Positions 22,067 through 34,785 of a stretch of 64,000 bases of DNA are shown piece by piece; the first letter of the stretch is position 1; each line of letters begins with the position of its first letter. A program made the position numbers and the translations under genes. The notes under the pieces were generated by a model that did no database searches, was not told where the DNA came from, and saw only the letters and a list, made by a program, of their open reading frames with translations. This stretch comes from Synaphobranchus kaupii (Eukaryota; Chordata; Actinopteri; Anguilliformes; Synaphobranchidae): assembly GCA_029718625.1 (NCBI GenBank), contig CM056381.1, positions 57,344,157 through 57,408,156 on the forward strand, written 5' to 3'.

Positions 22067-23036
22067 AATACACTTTTTAGGCACACATTCCTTCTGTTCC
22101 TGCTACAGTAGGCCTTCAAGTTTGCACATGAGTTGTTATGGCAACACTGCTCCCAGCACAGATGTTATCATATTCCCAGTCTTGTCAGGTAAGCAATGTG
22201 GCTTACGGTAGAGCACATTGCATTCATAGTGTTTTTTATGGTGACATTTTCAAATAATATGGTCACACAATACCGTTTGAAAGTGTTAAAACTCACAATT
22301 CTATCATTATAAGCTACTTTACAATCCAAATGTTATAGCGACAATGCTTCCTTATTTTTTATGACACAAAACAGGCTCAATCAAAACGACGACTTTGTAC
22401 GTTCTATGTGTTCCACGGAAATCCACAGAAAAATAAATGAATAAAATCTTTTAGGCAAGAAAAAAAAACTTACACTTCCCCTGTGTTGGAGCTTCTGTTA
22501 CTTTGTTTCAGTAATACTTAAGAGTAATTCTAACTTGGAAAACAAACTTCCAAGGGTTATCTTACAGAAGAGATCATGATTATGCCTGTAGTCAAAGGGG
22601 TTCAAGAACAGTAACCATTTTATTTTTGGGCTTGTGTTCAAAAAAGGTGGTGCTTGATAAGGGGTTAAATAAACACATGGTAAAACTTATTTTTAGATTT
22701 CACAATCAAAATGACAAACAGTGGTTCCTCAGAGGCGTCTGGGACAGAATAGGAATTCTTGTGGATTGCATATTTACAGTCTGATTTAATAAACTTCAGG
22801 TTGGAGTTTTCAGTATTGTACCTTCAATTCAAAATAGTGGAAAGCCCAAAGTTCTGTCGTCGGTTTCTGAGATTTTCTGGTTATAAGGAAATGAGAATGA
22901 GTGTGGGTTGTTTTTTTTAGCAAGCAGATGCCTTTCTGCTTTCAGGCTGGAGTGTTCAAAATGAAGTTACATCTTCCATATGATATGCAAGAAAGGAAAG
23001 CAGTATCTTCTCAATGAATAAGAATCGATTTGTAAA
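22067..23036. other. Stretch without recognised gene
   Basis: AT-rich DNA with no domain-bearing ORF and no recognised repeat boundary. Confidence 0.5.
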
Positions 23037-23038
23037 TA

Positions 23039-23460
23039 CAGTGCAGTCCAAACATTATTTGGACAGTGACGCATTTTTTGTTGTTTTGGCTGTAGCCTAC
23101 TTCTTTTGGTTTTCTCCTGACTCATTTTCCTATTAAAGTCTATGGAAAAATAAGTCAGGAGAATCGTTAAACTGATCCATCCATATCTACTGCATATCTG
23201 GCAGCAGAGCACTGGTTTGAGGCTTGTTTGATACCTCAGACTCTTGATGACTTACAGCCATTTAGCCAATCATGTGTTCCATACTGTTACAGCATAATTT
23301 ACAGCTTAATCTAGTCCCCCCTCCCAATTCCCACAGAGATTCATTCAAATACAGAGAGGTTATAATATTGTTATAATAATCACAGACATCAGGGAGTCAT
23401 GGCATGCAAAGGATATGTGACCAAATATTAAATATGATGACTTCATATGACTGAGTTTTA
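23039..23460 (+). mobile_element. Tc1-type fragment, CAGTGCA...GGACAGTGAC end, with module X
   Basis: It starts after TA 23037-23038 with CAGTGCAGTCCAAACATTAT, then TTGGACAGTGACGCATTTTT. Module X follows (CATCCATATCTACTGCATAT, GGCATGCAAAGGATATGTGA). No right terminal repeat is found. The same terminus type recurs at 31563. Confidence 0.7.
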
Positions 23461-23717
23461 AGTAATTTATTTAAGTCATCACTACAGAGTTTCCCCCCAC
23501 CTAAAAATATATAATGGAAATATCATTGTTTCAAAATCAATATAAAAATTTTTTTTTTGCATAAGCGCACCATTTTGTGACCGTTCTTCGGTGATTATCA
23601 ATGATTCAATAGATTCACGGAGTTTGTAGACTCTCCTCCGTTAGGAACAAATACCAATATGAAATTGCAGTGTTGTGATTTACAATAATCTCACTACGAT
23701 TGGCTTAAATCTATAAC

Positions 23718-24119
23718 AGGTGGAATGTTCAAAACTCCACTCTAGCGGCAGTTGGTCATTTCAATTTCATACCCATTTTCTAACTTGTGACAACGACTAC
23801 AGTTTTTAAGGTACACAGACTTAATATGTATCAAAGTGTTCATGTGGTTCCCAGGATTCCTACAGTGTAAATATCTAAGCTGTGACATTTTTAGTTTGTA
23901 AAATATTCAGTGTTGTTTGAAAACCATGCTCCCCATTCACACAAATGGTGGAATGTTCAAAACTCCACTCTAGCGGCAGCTGGTAATTTCAATTTCAAAC
24001 CCATTTTCTAATTTGTGACCACGACTACAGCTTTTAAGCTACACAAGACATTTTATATACAGATGTGCATCTGGTTCCCAGGATTCCTACGGTGTGAATA
24101 TCTAAGCTGTGACATGTAT
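23718..24119 (+). repeat. Diverged direct repeat, about 180 bp twice
   Basis: GTGGAATGTTCAAAACTCCA ... CTAGCGGCAG ... GGTTCCCAGGATTCCTAC ... ATCTAAGCTGTGACAT occurs at 23718-23900 and 23943-24119, 225 bp apart. Non-coding, family not recognised. Confidence 0.85.
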
Positions 24120-24284
24120 ATTTTTTGAGATAGAGCTGTCTGAAGCTGGGCATGCTTTTCTCAAGCTACTATTGTATTGCCGAGCATGTGACGCATAGGC
24201 GACTCCTGATTGGTTTAAATCTCATGCTACGAACAGACACATGGACACACATGTCATGTATAGAAGCGGCTGCACCGCTTAAAA

Positions 24285-25144
<860 letters not shown>

Positions 25145-25146
25145 TA

Positions 25147-27429
25147 TATGTGATACAAAGTCCATTATGTACTCACCACCGCGTTTAAATCAAATTTTAA
25201 TCGTATAATTAATTACGGTTTGAGAAACATAACTACACTATCCAGAATCCCTGGTCGTACCTCGCCGGCTCCCGCTTTTGCTTGCTAACGCAGTAGCTAC
25301 CGGGCGGCCACTCTGCTAGCGAAAATGGTTAACACTCGGTCTGCTCTTGTAACTTAAATTACTTAATATGGAAGTAGCTACCGGCCAAAGAAGTAGCTAC
25401 CAGCTGCTCTGCTAGCGGAAATGGCTATCACTTTGTCTTATTATGGAAGTGAATAACCAAGGGCGAGAATCACTATCAGTCTGGCCATGTCGAAAGTGTC
25501 AGCTTTATGGCTTTAACTTCAGCAGTGGTGGTGAGCAAGGGTGTTTCTCAATACCAAGTCCACACAAGTACGGACTTGTGACGCATGTAGTGTCAATTGT
25601 CCCGACAAAAGGGCACTTGCAGAAGCACGTTCTTGAATAGGGTGATGTCATATAACGGGCCAAGTTTTGTTCCCAAGCCAAGATCGCAAAGAAGCGAGGA
25701 CTCTCAAAGATCCCGGAAATGTACTTGATCCGCCCCAAATGTCGAGGATGCATCGGATGCAAACTCGCCAAACAAGTTCGCGAACTTGGATATCCCATCA
25801 TTCATCGCGCAAAGCGATGACATACGACACGGGGGAAGCTTATACACTGGACTGTCAGGAAAAGTTGCTGCCTGGTTTGTAGTATAGATTGGTTTGTAGC
25901 TATTTTCTAGAGTCTATGGTTTGTATAGCGAAAACACAGTCCAAATGTCAGAAGCACGCATTGCATCTCAAACAGGCTACACAGAACTCTGAAGCAACGG
26001 TGCACAAACTGATATGCGACCCAAACTTGGCTCTCCTGTATTGTATTTGTAAAAATAAATGCTAAAAAATTTAAATTATTTCACACATTTTTTTACTGTG
26101 CACATTTGGCTTTCAATCACGTAAAAGCCAAAGACAAGCAGATGCACTCCATCCTCCAGGGCGACAGTTCATACGCACCATGTCATTGCATTTGTGGTTG
26201 GAAGTTGGAACCCAAACCAGCATATACAGTGGTCCCTCAGGACCGAGGTTGGGAACCACTGCTCTAACCATATGACATTATAGTCTATCCATCTATAGTC
26301 TCAGCCTCAGCCGCTTTGACGCACTTCGGACGCAGTGTCTGATGCATAGGCTTGCATAAGCTGGTCGGACTGTGGGAAACTGACTGTCAGCAACTCATTG
26401 TCTAGCAGCACTGTCAATCACAGGAGTGTGTGCGTATTTCCGGTACGACACGGTGCATTGGGTTTTATCAGTCCGCGGCGAAACAAGTTCCGAATCCATC
26501 AAGAACAATGAGTGTTTCGGACCAAGACTAAAAGCTTAATGCTGGATTGAAGAAAGTTTTTGAAGTTCACAACATTTCTTCGGTGTGATGGACTGTTTTA
26601 CTGGAGATCGCCGTGCCATTTGTGTACATCACATTTGTTTCACACGGGTATGTTCTTCTTGTAGCACTGTTTCTGAATCGACCGTAGACGGTCTGTGGTT
26701 GGTTATATTGCATGTCAGTCAAATGCGGCATCTTGTCAAAGTGGGCGGCTTTTTACCGTGTTAGGCAAGTCTATGGACCAGACTTTGGTTCATCACAAAG
26801 TCTCGCCTTTGCGAGACTAATCTATCTATGACAATTCACACCTTCAATTCACACCTTCATGCAGAGCCCTCTAAAATGATTTACACCCATTACAAAATGA
26901 TTTGCTGGCATAGATCAGCAAAGAGGGTGTGTAACATAAACAACAGCTAATGACTTATGGAGGCCTCCAAAACTGTTGACACCCTTGAAAAAGACACCCA
27001 AAAGAGTGGGTGCAAGTAATAAACTATACTGTATGCTCATAAAATGACAAAATGAATAGCAGAATGATCACAGATAATTAATCTATGTTCTACCTGAAAC
27101 CATTGTACTTTAAGTTTATGACCTTTCTGCCTTCCTGTCTTCACTGCTGCTCCCTTTACAGAGAAAACAGCTATATCCCGAGGTTACTTTGGCCCAATAA
27201 AAGACTCAACAAATATCAACCTACATAACAGAGGAATATTAGCAGAGGATTACCAGTAATTATTAACCATCAAAAATGGTTGTGTAATATAAACCATACA
27301 CAGTTATGTGGTAATACAGACAAACACACAATAGGATCTAGCCTCATTGTCTAATTGGCTTTTTTGCATTTTTGGTGAATAATGAGTTGTATACAAAGTG
27401 CTAACCACTTAAGTCTAGCATGGACAGTA
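25147..27429. other. Stretch without recognised gene; one hAT-like terminus
   Basis: GC-richer patches at 25240-25330 (GAAGTAGCTACCGG repeated at 25370 and 25390) and 25640-25800 have no domain. A 35-bp near-palindrome at 26227-26261 is listed separately. 26290-26830 contains TCTCGCCTTTGCGAGACT but no clear element. No exon could be supported. Confidence 0.45.
26227..26261 (-). repeat. hAT-type terminus CAGTGGTTCCCAACC
   Basis: The minus strand reads CAGTGGTTCCCAACCTCGGT then CCTGAGGGACCACTG, a form typical of hAT-element ends (CAG.GGTTCCCAACC). The 35 bp form an imperfect hairpin. No partner end was found nearby, so this is a residual terminus. Confidence 0.5.
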
Positions 27430-27431
27430 TA

Positions 27432-29069
27432 CAGTCAAGCCGGAAAGTCTCCCCACCCCTTTCACCTTCTCCACGTTTTATTATGTTACAGACATATTCT
27501 ACAATAGATTGAGTTAATTTTTTGTCTCAAAATTCTACACAAAATAGCCCATAATGACAAAGTGAAAACAGGTTTTTAGACATTTGTGCTAATTTATAAA
27601 AAATCAAAATGTAAAATATCATATGTACACAAGTGTGCACACCCTTTGATATGACACCCAAAAGTGAGCTGAGGTGCATTTTGTTTCCACTGATACTGCT
27701 TGAGATGTTTCTACAACTTAATTGGAGTCCACCTGTGATAAATTCAATTGATTGGACATGATTGGGGATTGCCAACACCTGCCTATATAAGGTCCCACAG
27801 TTGACAGTGCATGTCAGAGCAAACTCCAAGCCATGGGGTCAAAGGAATTATCTGCAGACCTCAGAAACAGGATTGTGTCATGGCATAGATCTGGAGAAGG
27901 GTACGGAAAAATCTCTGCAGCTTTACAGGTCCCAAAGAGCACAGTGGCCACCATCATTCGTAAATGGAAGAAGTTTGGAACCACCAAGAATCTTCCTAGA
28001 CCTGGCCGCCCGGCCAAACTGAGCAATCGGGGAAGACGGGCCTTGGCCAGGAAGGTGAGCAGGAACCCGAGCGTCACTCTGACAGAGCTCCAGCGTATCC
28101 TTGTGGAGATGGGAGAACCTTTCAGAAGATCAACCATCCAGGCAGCACTCCACCAATCAGGCCTTTATGGTAGTGGCCAGACGGAAGCCCCTCCTTAGTA
28201 AAAGGCACATCACAGCCCGCTTGGAGTTTGCCAAAAGGCACCTAGAGGACTCTCAAACCATGAGAATCAAGATTCTCTGGTCTGATGAAACCAAAATGGA
28301 ACTTTTTGGCCTGAATACCAAGCGTCACATCTGGAGGAAACCAGGCACCGCTCATCACCTGGCTAATACCATCCCTACAGTGAAGCATGGCGGTGGCAGC
28401 ATCATGATGTGGGGATGTTTTTCAGCAGCGGGAACGGGGCGACTAGTCCTGATAGAGGGAAAGATGAATGCAGCTAAGTACACCGAGATCCTTGAAGAAA
28501 ACCTGCTCCAGAGCGCTCTGGACCTCAGACTGGGGTGAAGGTTTACCTTCCAACATGACAACGACCCGAAGCACAGAGCCAAGAGAACAAAGGAGTGGCT
28601 TCGGAGAAAGTCTGTGCATGTCCTTGAGTGGCCCAGCCAGAGCCCAGACCTGAATCCAATTGAACATCTGTGGAAAGAGCTGAAAATGGCTGTGTACCGA
28701 CGCTCCCCATCCAACCTGATGGAGCTTGCAAGGATATGCCAAGAGGAATGGGCAAAAATGTCCAGAAACAAGTGTGCCAAGCTCGTAGCTTCTTTCCCAA
28801 GATGCCTTGAAGCTGTAATCGCTACCAAAGGTACAGCAACCAAGTATTAGGCTAAGGGTGTGTACAGATATGTAACCCCCAAATAACCTTTTTTTGTCAG
28901 TAAAATAAAATAGCATATTTTCTAAAAACCTGTTTTCACTTCGTCATTATTGGCTATTGTGTGTAGATGTTTGAGGCAAAAAATTAACTCAATCTATTGT
29001 AGTATAAGTCTGTAACGTAATAAAACGTGGAGAAGGTGAAAGGGGTGGGGAGACTTTCCGGCTTGACTG
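27432..29069 (+). mobile_element. Full-length Tc1/mariner element (1.64 kb)
   Basis: Flanked by TA (27430-27431, 29070-29071) with inverted repeats of about 200 bp beginning CAGTCAAGCCGGAAAGTCTC. They contain a second inner repeated word (AGTGAAAACAGGTTTTTAGA against its inverse), like the two-repeat arrangement of Sleeping-Beauty-type elements. It encodes one transposase pseudogene. The size is typical of intact fish Tc1 copies. Confidence 0.93.
27833..28850 (+). pseudogene. Tc1 transposase with two inactivating lesions
   Basis: ATG at 27833. The paired-type DNA-binding region comes first (residues about 1-110: helix-turn-helix DLRNRIVSWHRSGEG ... VPKSTVATIIRKWKKFG, GRPAKL hook). A net 2-nt loss at about 28172 (GGCCTTTATGGTAGTGGCC) shifts the frame after GLYG. 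The catalytic part continues in the new frame: SDET Asp 28284-28286, HDNDPKH Asp 28557-28559, PIEHLW Glu 28662-28664, giving DD34E spacing. A TGA at 28536-28538 (likely CGA to TGA) lies seven codons before the second Asp. The end is KGTATKY then TAG. Otherwise intact, so the insertion is fairly young. Confidence 0.93.
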
Positions 29070-29071
29070 TA

Positions 29072-30453
29072 CATTTCCCCTAAAGCAGAAGTGCCTGTAA
29101 AGTTTGCAGGAATGGGTTGAAATTCAGTTCATATGTGCTGAAATCTTAGATTTGCTTCAATCTTTTGAAACAGCCCTTTCACGCAACACTGATTTGTGAG
29201 TCAACCTCTGGTAGGCCGTAAATATTTCACTCCCATCACATACATGGGTCTTGATTCACAAGATGAACTGACTAGGATTATCAACAACACATGAAAAAGG
29301 CCATTTGGCAGCATTCTAGCATCTAGGTCTATCTCTTGCGAGGAGCAGCAAGGTATCAGTGGAAGGAGACAGGCACGGAATGTCTGCAGAATATGCAGGC
29401 AGCTGAAGTAAATAATGTAAGGAGGCAGAGGTAATTGATTCAGTTGTGCTTAGCCCCCTCATTTGTTAGACACTACCTAGCAGCACTATGAGTCTGATAT
29501 GGATGTGAGATAAACATCCAGGGATGCGCTTTGGAAAAGCAAAAACAATGGTCAGTTACCAGTGATATGCAGTGGGGTCTTCAGCAGGGTAGGGCAGTTA
29601 AATTGGTAGCACACAAAAAGTAAATAAATAAAAGCCATCATGGAGACAGCAGCTATAGCAGTACAGTGTGCATATGACTCAAAGGTAATGTAGAATCAAT
29701 CTGTATAATTTCAGAAAAGTGTAGATCATTAAACGCAAAAAGAACAATGCCAAATGATCTTTCATCCATATTGCATATTTCTTCCATTTGTACCACTTGC
29801 ACCAAATTATGACCAGTTTGATTTAGTAGAGAGAAAAAAATTCTGATCAGCCTTATTCAGAAATTCTACCATTACACACATCAATCTGTCAACCCAATGT
29901 GTGCCACAGCGGCGCTGCGTGCGGCCAATGCTGACATCCAGTCTGACCAGTAATGGCCTATATTACCCACAGTGGCGTTTTTCTAGCTTTTTGGGGGTCG
30001 CTATGCAAAATCATGTTTGGGGCCCCACCGCCTACATCTGGCACTCCTGAACACACGGAATCTGCTTCAAAACAAATTCCATATGCATATGAAGTCAATA
30101 CCTGACTATAAACTATATAACTATGACTATAAACTTCAACTTCAATCTTAAACTCACTTATTCAGTCTTTACAAAATTCTGTCTAAGTTTTCAATAACAT
30201 TAGCTAGCTAGCTTACATCTAATTTATTAAAATTATGATTTTATGTATTTATTTTCTAACGTGATGCCCATCCTGTTGATATGACATGCTAGCAAGCAAG
30301 CGGATAGCAGTTCCCCCTTTCCCCACTTGCCTGGTTTGTGTTTGGCAAAATGAGAGTAGGGAGTATCTGCAGCCTGAAGTACGGAGCGTGTCAAAAGAAA
30401 GGGGCGGGTCGAAAGCAAAGGGGGCATGTTGAAAGCGTGTTTCTATTGGTAGA
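29072..30453. other. Stretch without recognised gene
   Basis: No domain-bearing ORF, RNA gene or element ends recognised. Confidence 0.5.
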
Positions 30454-30455
30454 TA

Positions 30456-31427
30456 CAGTGCATCCGGAAAGTATTCACAGCGCTTCACTTTTTCCACATT
30501 TTGTTCTGTTACAGCCTTATTCCAAAATTGATTAAATTCATTTTTTCCATCAAAATTCTACACACAACACCCCATAATGACAATGTGAAAAAAGTTTTTC
30601 TGAGATTTTTGCAAATTTATTAAAAATAAAAAAATATAATTTCCCATTTACATAAGTATTCATACCCTTTGCTTTAACGTATTTTTAAAGTATCATATTT
30701 CATATTTGGTCGCATATCCTTTACATGCTGTTACTTCCTGAAGTCTGTGACCATCAACATCAAAAAACTGTCGATATCTTATTTTCAGGTACTGTTACAA
30801 GTGATACTATAACCTCTCTGCATTTGAATGGATCTCTATGGAAATTGGGGGGTGAGACTAGATTCAGCTGTAAATTACACTGGTACAGTATGGAACACAT
30901 GGCTGGCTAAATGGCTGTAAGTTATCAAGGGTCTGAGCTATCGAACGAGCCCCAAACCATCACTCTGTTGCCAGATATGGAGTAGATGTGGATACTGTAC
31001 CAGTGTAATTTACAGCTGAATCTAGTCTCACCCCCCAATTTCCATAGAGATCCATTCAAATGCAGAGAGGTTATAGTATCGCTTGTAACAGTACCTGAAA
31101 ATAAGATATCGACAGTTTTTTGATGTTGATGGTCACAGACTTCAGGAAGCAACAGCATGTAAAGGATATGCGACCAAATATGAAATATGATACTTTAAAA
31201 ATATGTTAAAGCAAAGGGTATGAATACTTATGTAAATGAGAAATTTTATTTTTTTATTTTTAATAAATTTGCAAAAATCTCAAAAAAACTTTTTTCACAT
31301 TGTCATTATGGGGTGTTGTGTGTAGAATTTTGAGGGAAAAAATTAATTTAATCAATTTTGGAATAAGGCTGTAACAGAACAAAATGTGGAAAAAGTGAAG
31401 CGCTGTGAATACTTTCCGGATGCACTG
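30456..31427 (+). mobile_element. 972-bp palindromic Tc1-type foldback element
   Basis: TA-flanked (30454-30455, 31428-31429). Ends CAGTGCATCCGGAAAGTATT. Left arm 30456-30896 and right arm 30995-31427 are near-perfect inverted repeats of about 440 bp around a 98-bp loop. The outer 230 bp are Tc1 terminal repeat (ACATTTTGTTCTGTTACAGC) and the inner 200 bp are module X in both orientations. The same 55-residue open frame therefore appears on both strands, which is an artefact of symmetry. Non-autonomous. Confidence 0.95.
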
Positions 31428-31562
31428 TAATTCCGTTAGTTACACACATTATCCAACCAGCATTCTCCAAAGAAGTAGGTGTATCAAAAGCATTTGTTCC
31501 CAACTTCTGTATACCAGCCTAGCCACAGGCACAAATTAGTGACACACCTGGAGTCACACATA

Positions 31563-31868
31563 CAGTGCACTCTAAAAGCATTAGGACAGTGACACATTTT
31601 TTGTTGTTTTGGCTCTGTACTCCAGCACATTGGATTTGAAATAGAACAGTGACTATAAGGTGCAGACTTTCAGCTTTAATTTCAGGGTTTTTACATCCAT
31701 ATCATGTAGCAATTTTTACCCATAGTCCCCCCATTTTAGGGCACCAAATTGGATAAATTAATTGGACAAATTAACATAAACTTAAATAAAGTCATCATAT
31801 TTAATATTTGGTTGCATATCCTTTGCATGCCATGACTTCCTGATGTCCGACAAAATCAAAAGATATTG
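31563..31868 (+). mobile_element. Truncated Tc1-type element with start of module X
   Basis: TA at 31561-31562, then CAGTGCACTCTAAAAGCATT and AGGACAGTGACACATTTTTT, the same terminus type as at 23039. Module X begins at about 31800 (inverted orientation: GCATATCCTTTGCATGCCAT) and stops abruptly at AAAAGATAT 31868, where a C/T-rich segment starts. Confidence 0.7.
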
Positions 31869-32380
31869 TTACGCTCTCCGTTCCCTCTCAGTCCCCATCC
31901 CTGCTTGTGCTGTGTGTTTTCCCCTTTTCCTCACGTCTCTTGTCTTGTTTTTACGTTTCCGTCTGTCTTCCATGTTGTGTAGGTTGGGCGTGGTTTTCCT
32001 TCTCGTTCGCCCATTTCACCCTCGCTAATTACCCAGCCTATCACATTCCTTCCCCGTTTGCATTCCTCACGCCTCTGTTACCACTCAATCACTCTCGCAT
32101 ACATTCTCACGCTGCTATCACTCATTATCTCATTGACTTCACTATTTATTCTCCTGTTGTTCTTTGTCTTGTTGCCAGTTTGTTAAGTCTTGTTCGTTGT
32201 TACCTCGGTCATGTCTAGTTTGGAACTAGGTCACAGTCTTGTTTTGTCTTGCTGAATTAACGCTTTGTCTGCTTCTCTATTTGTACCCGCCAGCCTGCAG
32301 CTTCCTGCCTGCACCACGCCACGCTTCCCTGTTTAACCATATTCAACACCAAGCCGCGCCGTCTGTGTCTTTGTCATGAA
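31869..32380 (+). mobile_element. Possible solo LTR of a retrotransposon
   Basis: About 510 bp of pyrimidine-rich sequence begins TGTTACGCTCTCCGTTCC and breaks into module X of the preceding Tc1-type element. The style (C/T-rich, repeated CTTGTTTTGTCTTG words, CCTGCACCACGCCACGC) resembles fish Gypsy-type LTRs. No terminal CA boundary, target duplication, primer site or internal coding region could be located, so this is a tentative call. Confidence 0.28.
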
Positions 32381-32866
32381 ATCACACCAAATTCAAACCC
32401 ATCCTACATGACTCTGTGTGCTTTGTCCGTTGAGCATCTCACAACTTTGTCTGGTCATATTAGGAGCCATTGCATTACGAGCCATTGCTTTACGGTTTGT
32501 CATAGCTAGCTGTCTCTTGGAGTGAGAAATATAACCTCAATCAGCCTCATGGGGGCGCTATAATTAAAATTTCAACATTTTAAATGTAATAACTCCCACA
32601 CCCTTTGTCCAATTCACACCAGATTTGGTGTGAGTATTCCCTGGATGGATCTGTACTTGCATGCATAATATCATGAGTCGCCTTATTGGATTTTCTGCTA
32701 ATTTGCGTACTATGTAAAATAGTTTTTTTCCCTAAGCCTTTAGTGTTTCTTGACCAAACTTGCATATCATTAGTGCATATCATTAGCATACCGAACACTA
32801 CTTGGTAACTACAATCCAGCTATATTGCACAATAACTACACGAGCAGTGAGCAAATCAATTTGATA

Positions 32867-33633
32867 TTAAAGGAGCTATATGTAACATTGACACCGAGCG
32901 TTTAAAATGGGTACTGCAGTCCAAATTCACAATATTGGAGAAAGTTGTCTCCGCCCTCCCCCTCCTCCCCAGACTCGAAGCTCACGCTGGTTGCCAGGTT
33001 GAGGACACTGAACGAACACGAGCGCAAGACGAGCCGAGCACAACATTATATTTTGAGACGAGCTTATTACATTTTGACAATGACAAACGACGAGTCCTAC
33101 ACTGTAAGTTGATCAGCTAATGTATACGTTTGCAATTTATTTATTGTTTGCAAATTATACACCAGCTCATGTGGATTTTTTATAACTCTGTCAATGTTAA
33201 CTAGATGCATGGCTGGCTATGTTTACGGTCACACAGATATAAGCTAACGTTAGTGGTATGTTTAGCTAGTAACTACATATATATATATATATATATATTT
33301 AAATCTTTAGCTAGCTAGCTAAATGAAAACGATGTTGAACTTAGCTTAGGCATTCGTAAATCGGCTATTGTTTATGAGTGCCGGAGTACATCTGGTTGTT
33401 CGTAATAGAAGTGGGCAGAGTCAACTCTGAGAATAGTGAATCACACAGCACAGGCCAAAACAAATACAAACGTCCCGACCCGGAATGGAAATTTCAAAGG
33501 AGAACATGCTGGCTGTAGCATTGTTGTCGGAGAAGCCAGTATTTCGACTTAGCATGTTTCCTTAATCTCTGATGACATATCATGGTCATTTTATGATTTA
33601 GTACAGTAAATTTGTTACATATAGCTCCTTTAA
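32867..33633 (+). mobile_element. TTAA-flanked MITE, AGGAGCTATATGTAAC ends
   Basis: TTAA (32867-32870) then AGGAGCTATATGTAAC at the left. GTTACATATAGCTCCT then TTAA (33630-33633) at the right: a perfect 16-bp inverted repeat. Interior of 730 bp with a GC-rich left part and an (AT)n tract at 33276-33298. There is no transposase. TTAA targets indicate a piggyBac- or Kolobok-type partner. Confidence 0.9.
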
Positions 33634-33698
33634 ATAAATGGCCATAAGGCATCCATTGTATTTATATCTCAGCCACGGAATACAATAGAAACTCCATT

Positions 33699-34785
33699 GT
33701 GAATCGATTACCTTGTGATTCATGCTGTAGACCTATAAGGTTTTTTAAATGTATTTATTTTATGATGTATCCTATTAAAGCTAATGTAAATGAGAGGCCA
33801 GTGGTGGTGAATGAGAAGCCGGCTTGATTCGCCGAGGCTGGTAAATGTGCTTAGTTTAGCATCCCACTGGATTTGCGACTGACTTGGCTGGTCACTAGCA
33901 TTCCTAGGCTGGTAACTCACATGCCTAGCATAGCTACCCCGTGGATTCGCAACTGAATTGGCTGGTCACTAGCTGGTTACTCACATAGGCTACCTAGCCT
34001 GGCGACCCACTGGATTGGCAATTTTTTTGTTTTGTTTTGTTACTATTTCTGAATTAACTTGTCTCAATTGCAGTTTCAGTCTGCAGTATCCACAAGGCAA
34101 CAGTTGTTCAATTCAAGTGAAGGACTTACAAAATCAGTTAACCCTATTAAATTTGGCCCACTAGAAGCAATTTTCATCTGGTCCTACTTTGTCATATCTC
34201 AAAAACTGTTCACTGCACATCCATGTTTTAAAGTTTGAATTGAAGAAGAGGCTGTGCCATTAAGAAACTTACAACATAATAAATGTAGGCTATGTCAGAA
34301 TCATCACATACAGTAGCCTAGATATAGGCTGCATGATATAGGCTACCCATAAAAATATGTAGCCTAATGTTTGTATATAGCTATGTAGTCTAAAAAAGGC
34401 CTAACGTTATGTTTAAAGGAAAGGTTTTACAACAAGTCATTCGCTTGAATTGAACGACTGTAGCCTTGTGGATACCGCAGACTCAAACTGCAAATGAGAG
34501 ATGCAGAAATTGTGAAAAATAAAAGAAATCGCTAATCCAGTGGGTTGCCAGGCTAGGTATGCTACGTGAGTGACCAGCCGAACGGTAGTGACCAGCTAAG
34601 TCAGTTGCAAATCCTGTGGGATGCTAAACTAGGCACAGTTACCCGCCTCAGTGAAGCAAGCCGGCTTCTCATTCACCACCGTCGGCCTCTCATTTACATT
34701 AGTTTTAATAGAAAACATCATAAAATAAATAAATAAATAAAACCTTACAGGCCTACAGCATGAATCACAAGGTAATCGATTCACT
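33699..34785 (+). mobile_element. 1.09 kb long-inverted-repeat (foldback) element
   Basis: Outer ends GTGAATCGATTACCTTGTGA and its complement. Arms of roughly 390-440 bp (33699-34140 and 34430-34785) with mirrored words GGCTGGTCACTAGC, GAGAAGCCGGCTT and GCCTTGTGGATACCGCAGAC. Arms are 80-90 percent complementary by eye, with indels near the middle. The loop of about 290 bp is non-coding. Target duplication unclear. Confidence 0.85.

Noticed and set aside
28355..28916. 162- and 157-codon minus-strand ORFs
   Set aside because: Antisense shadows of the Tc1 transposase pseudogene.
30725..31158. The same 55-residue peptide encoded on both strands
   Set aside because: Produced by palindrome symmetry of the foldback element; non-coding.
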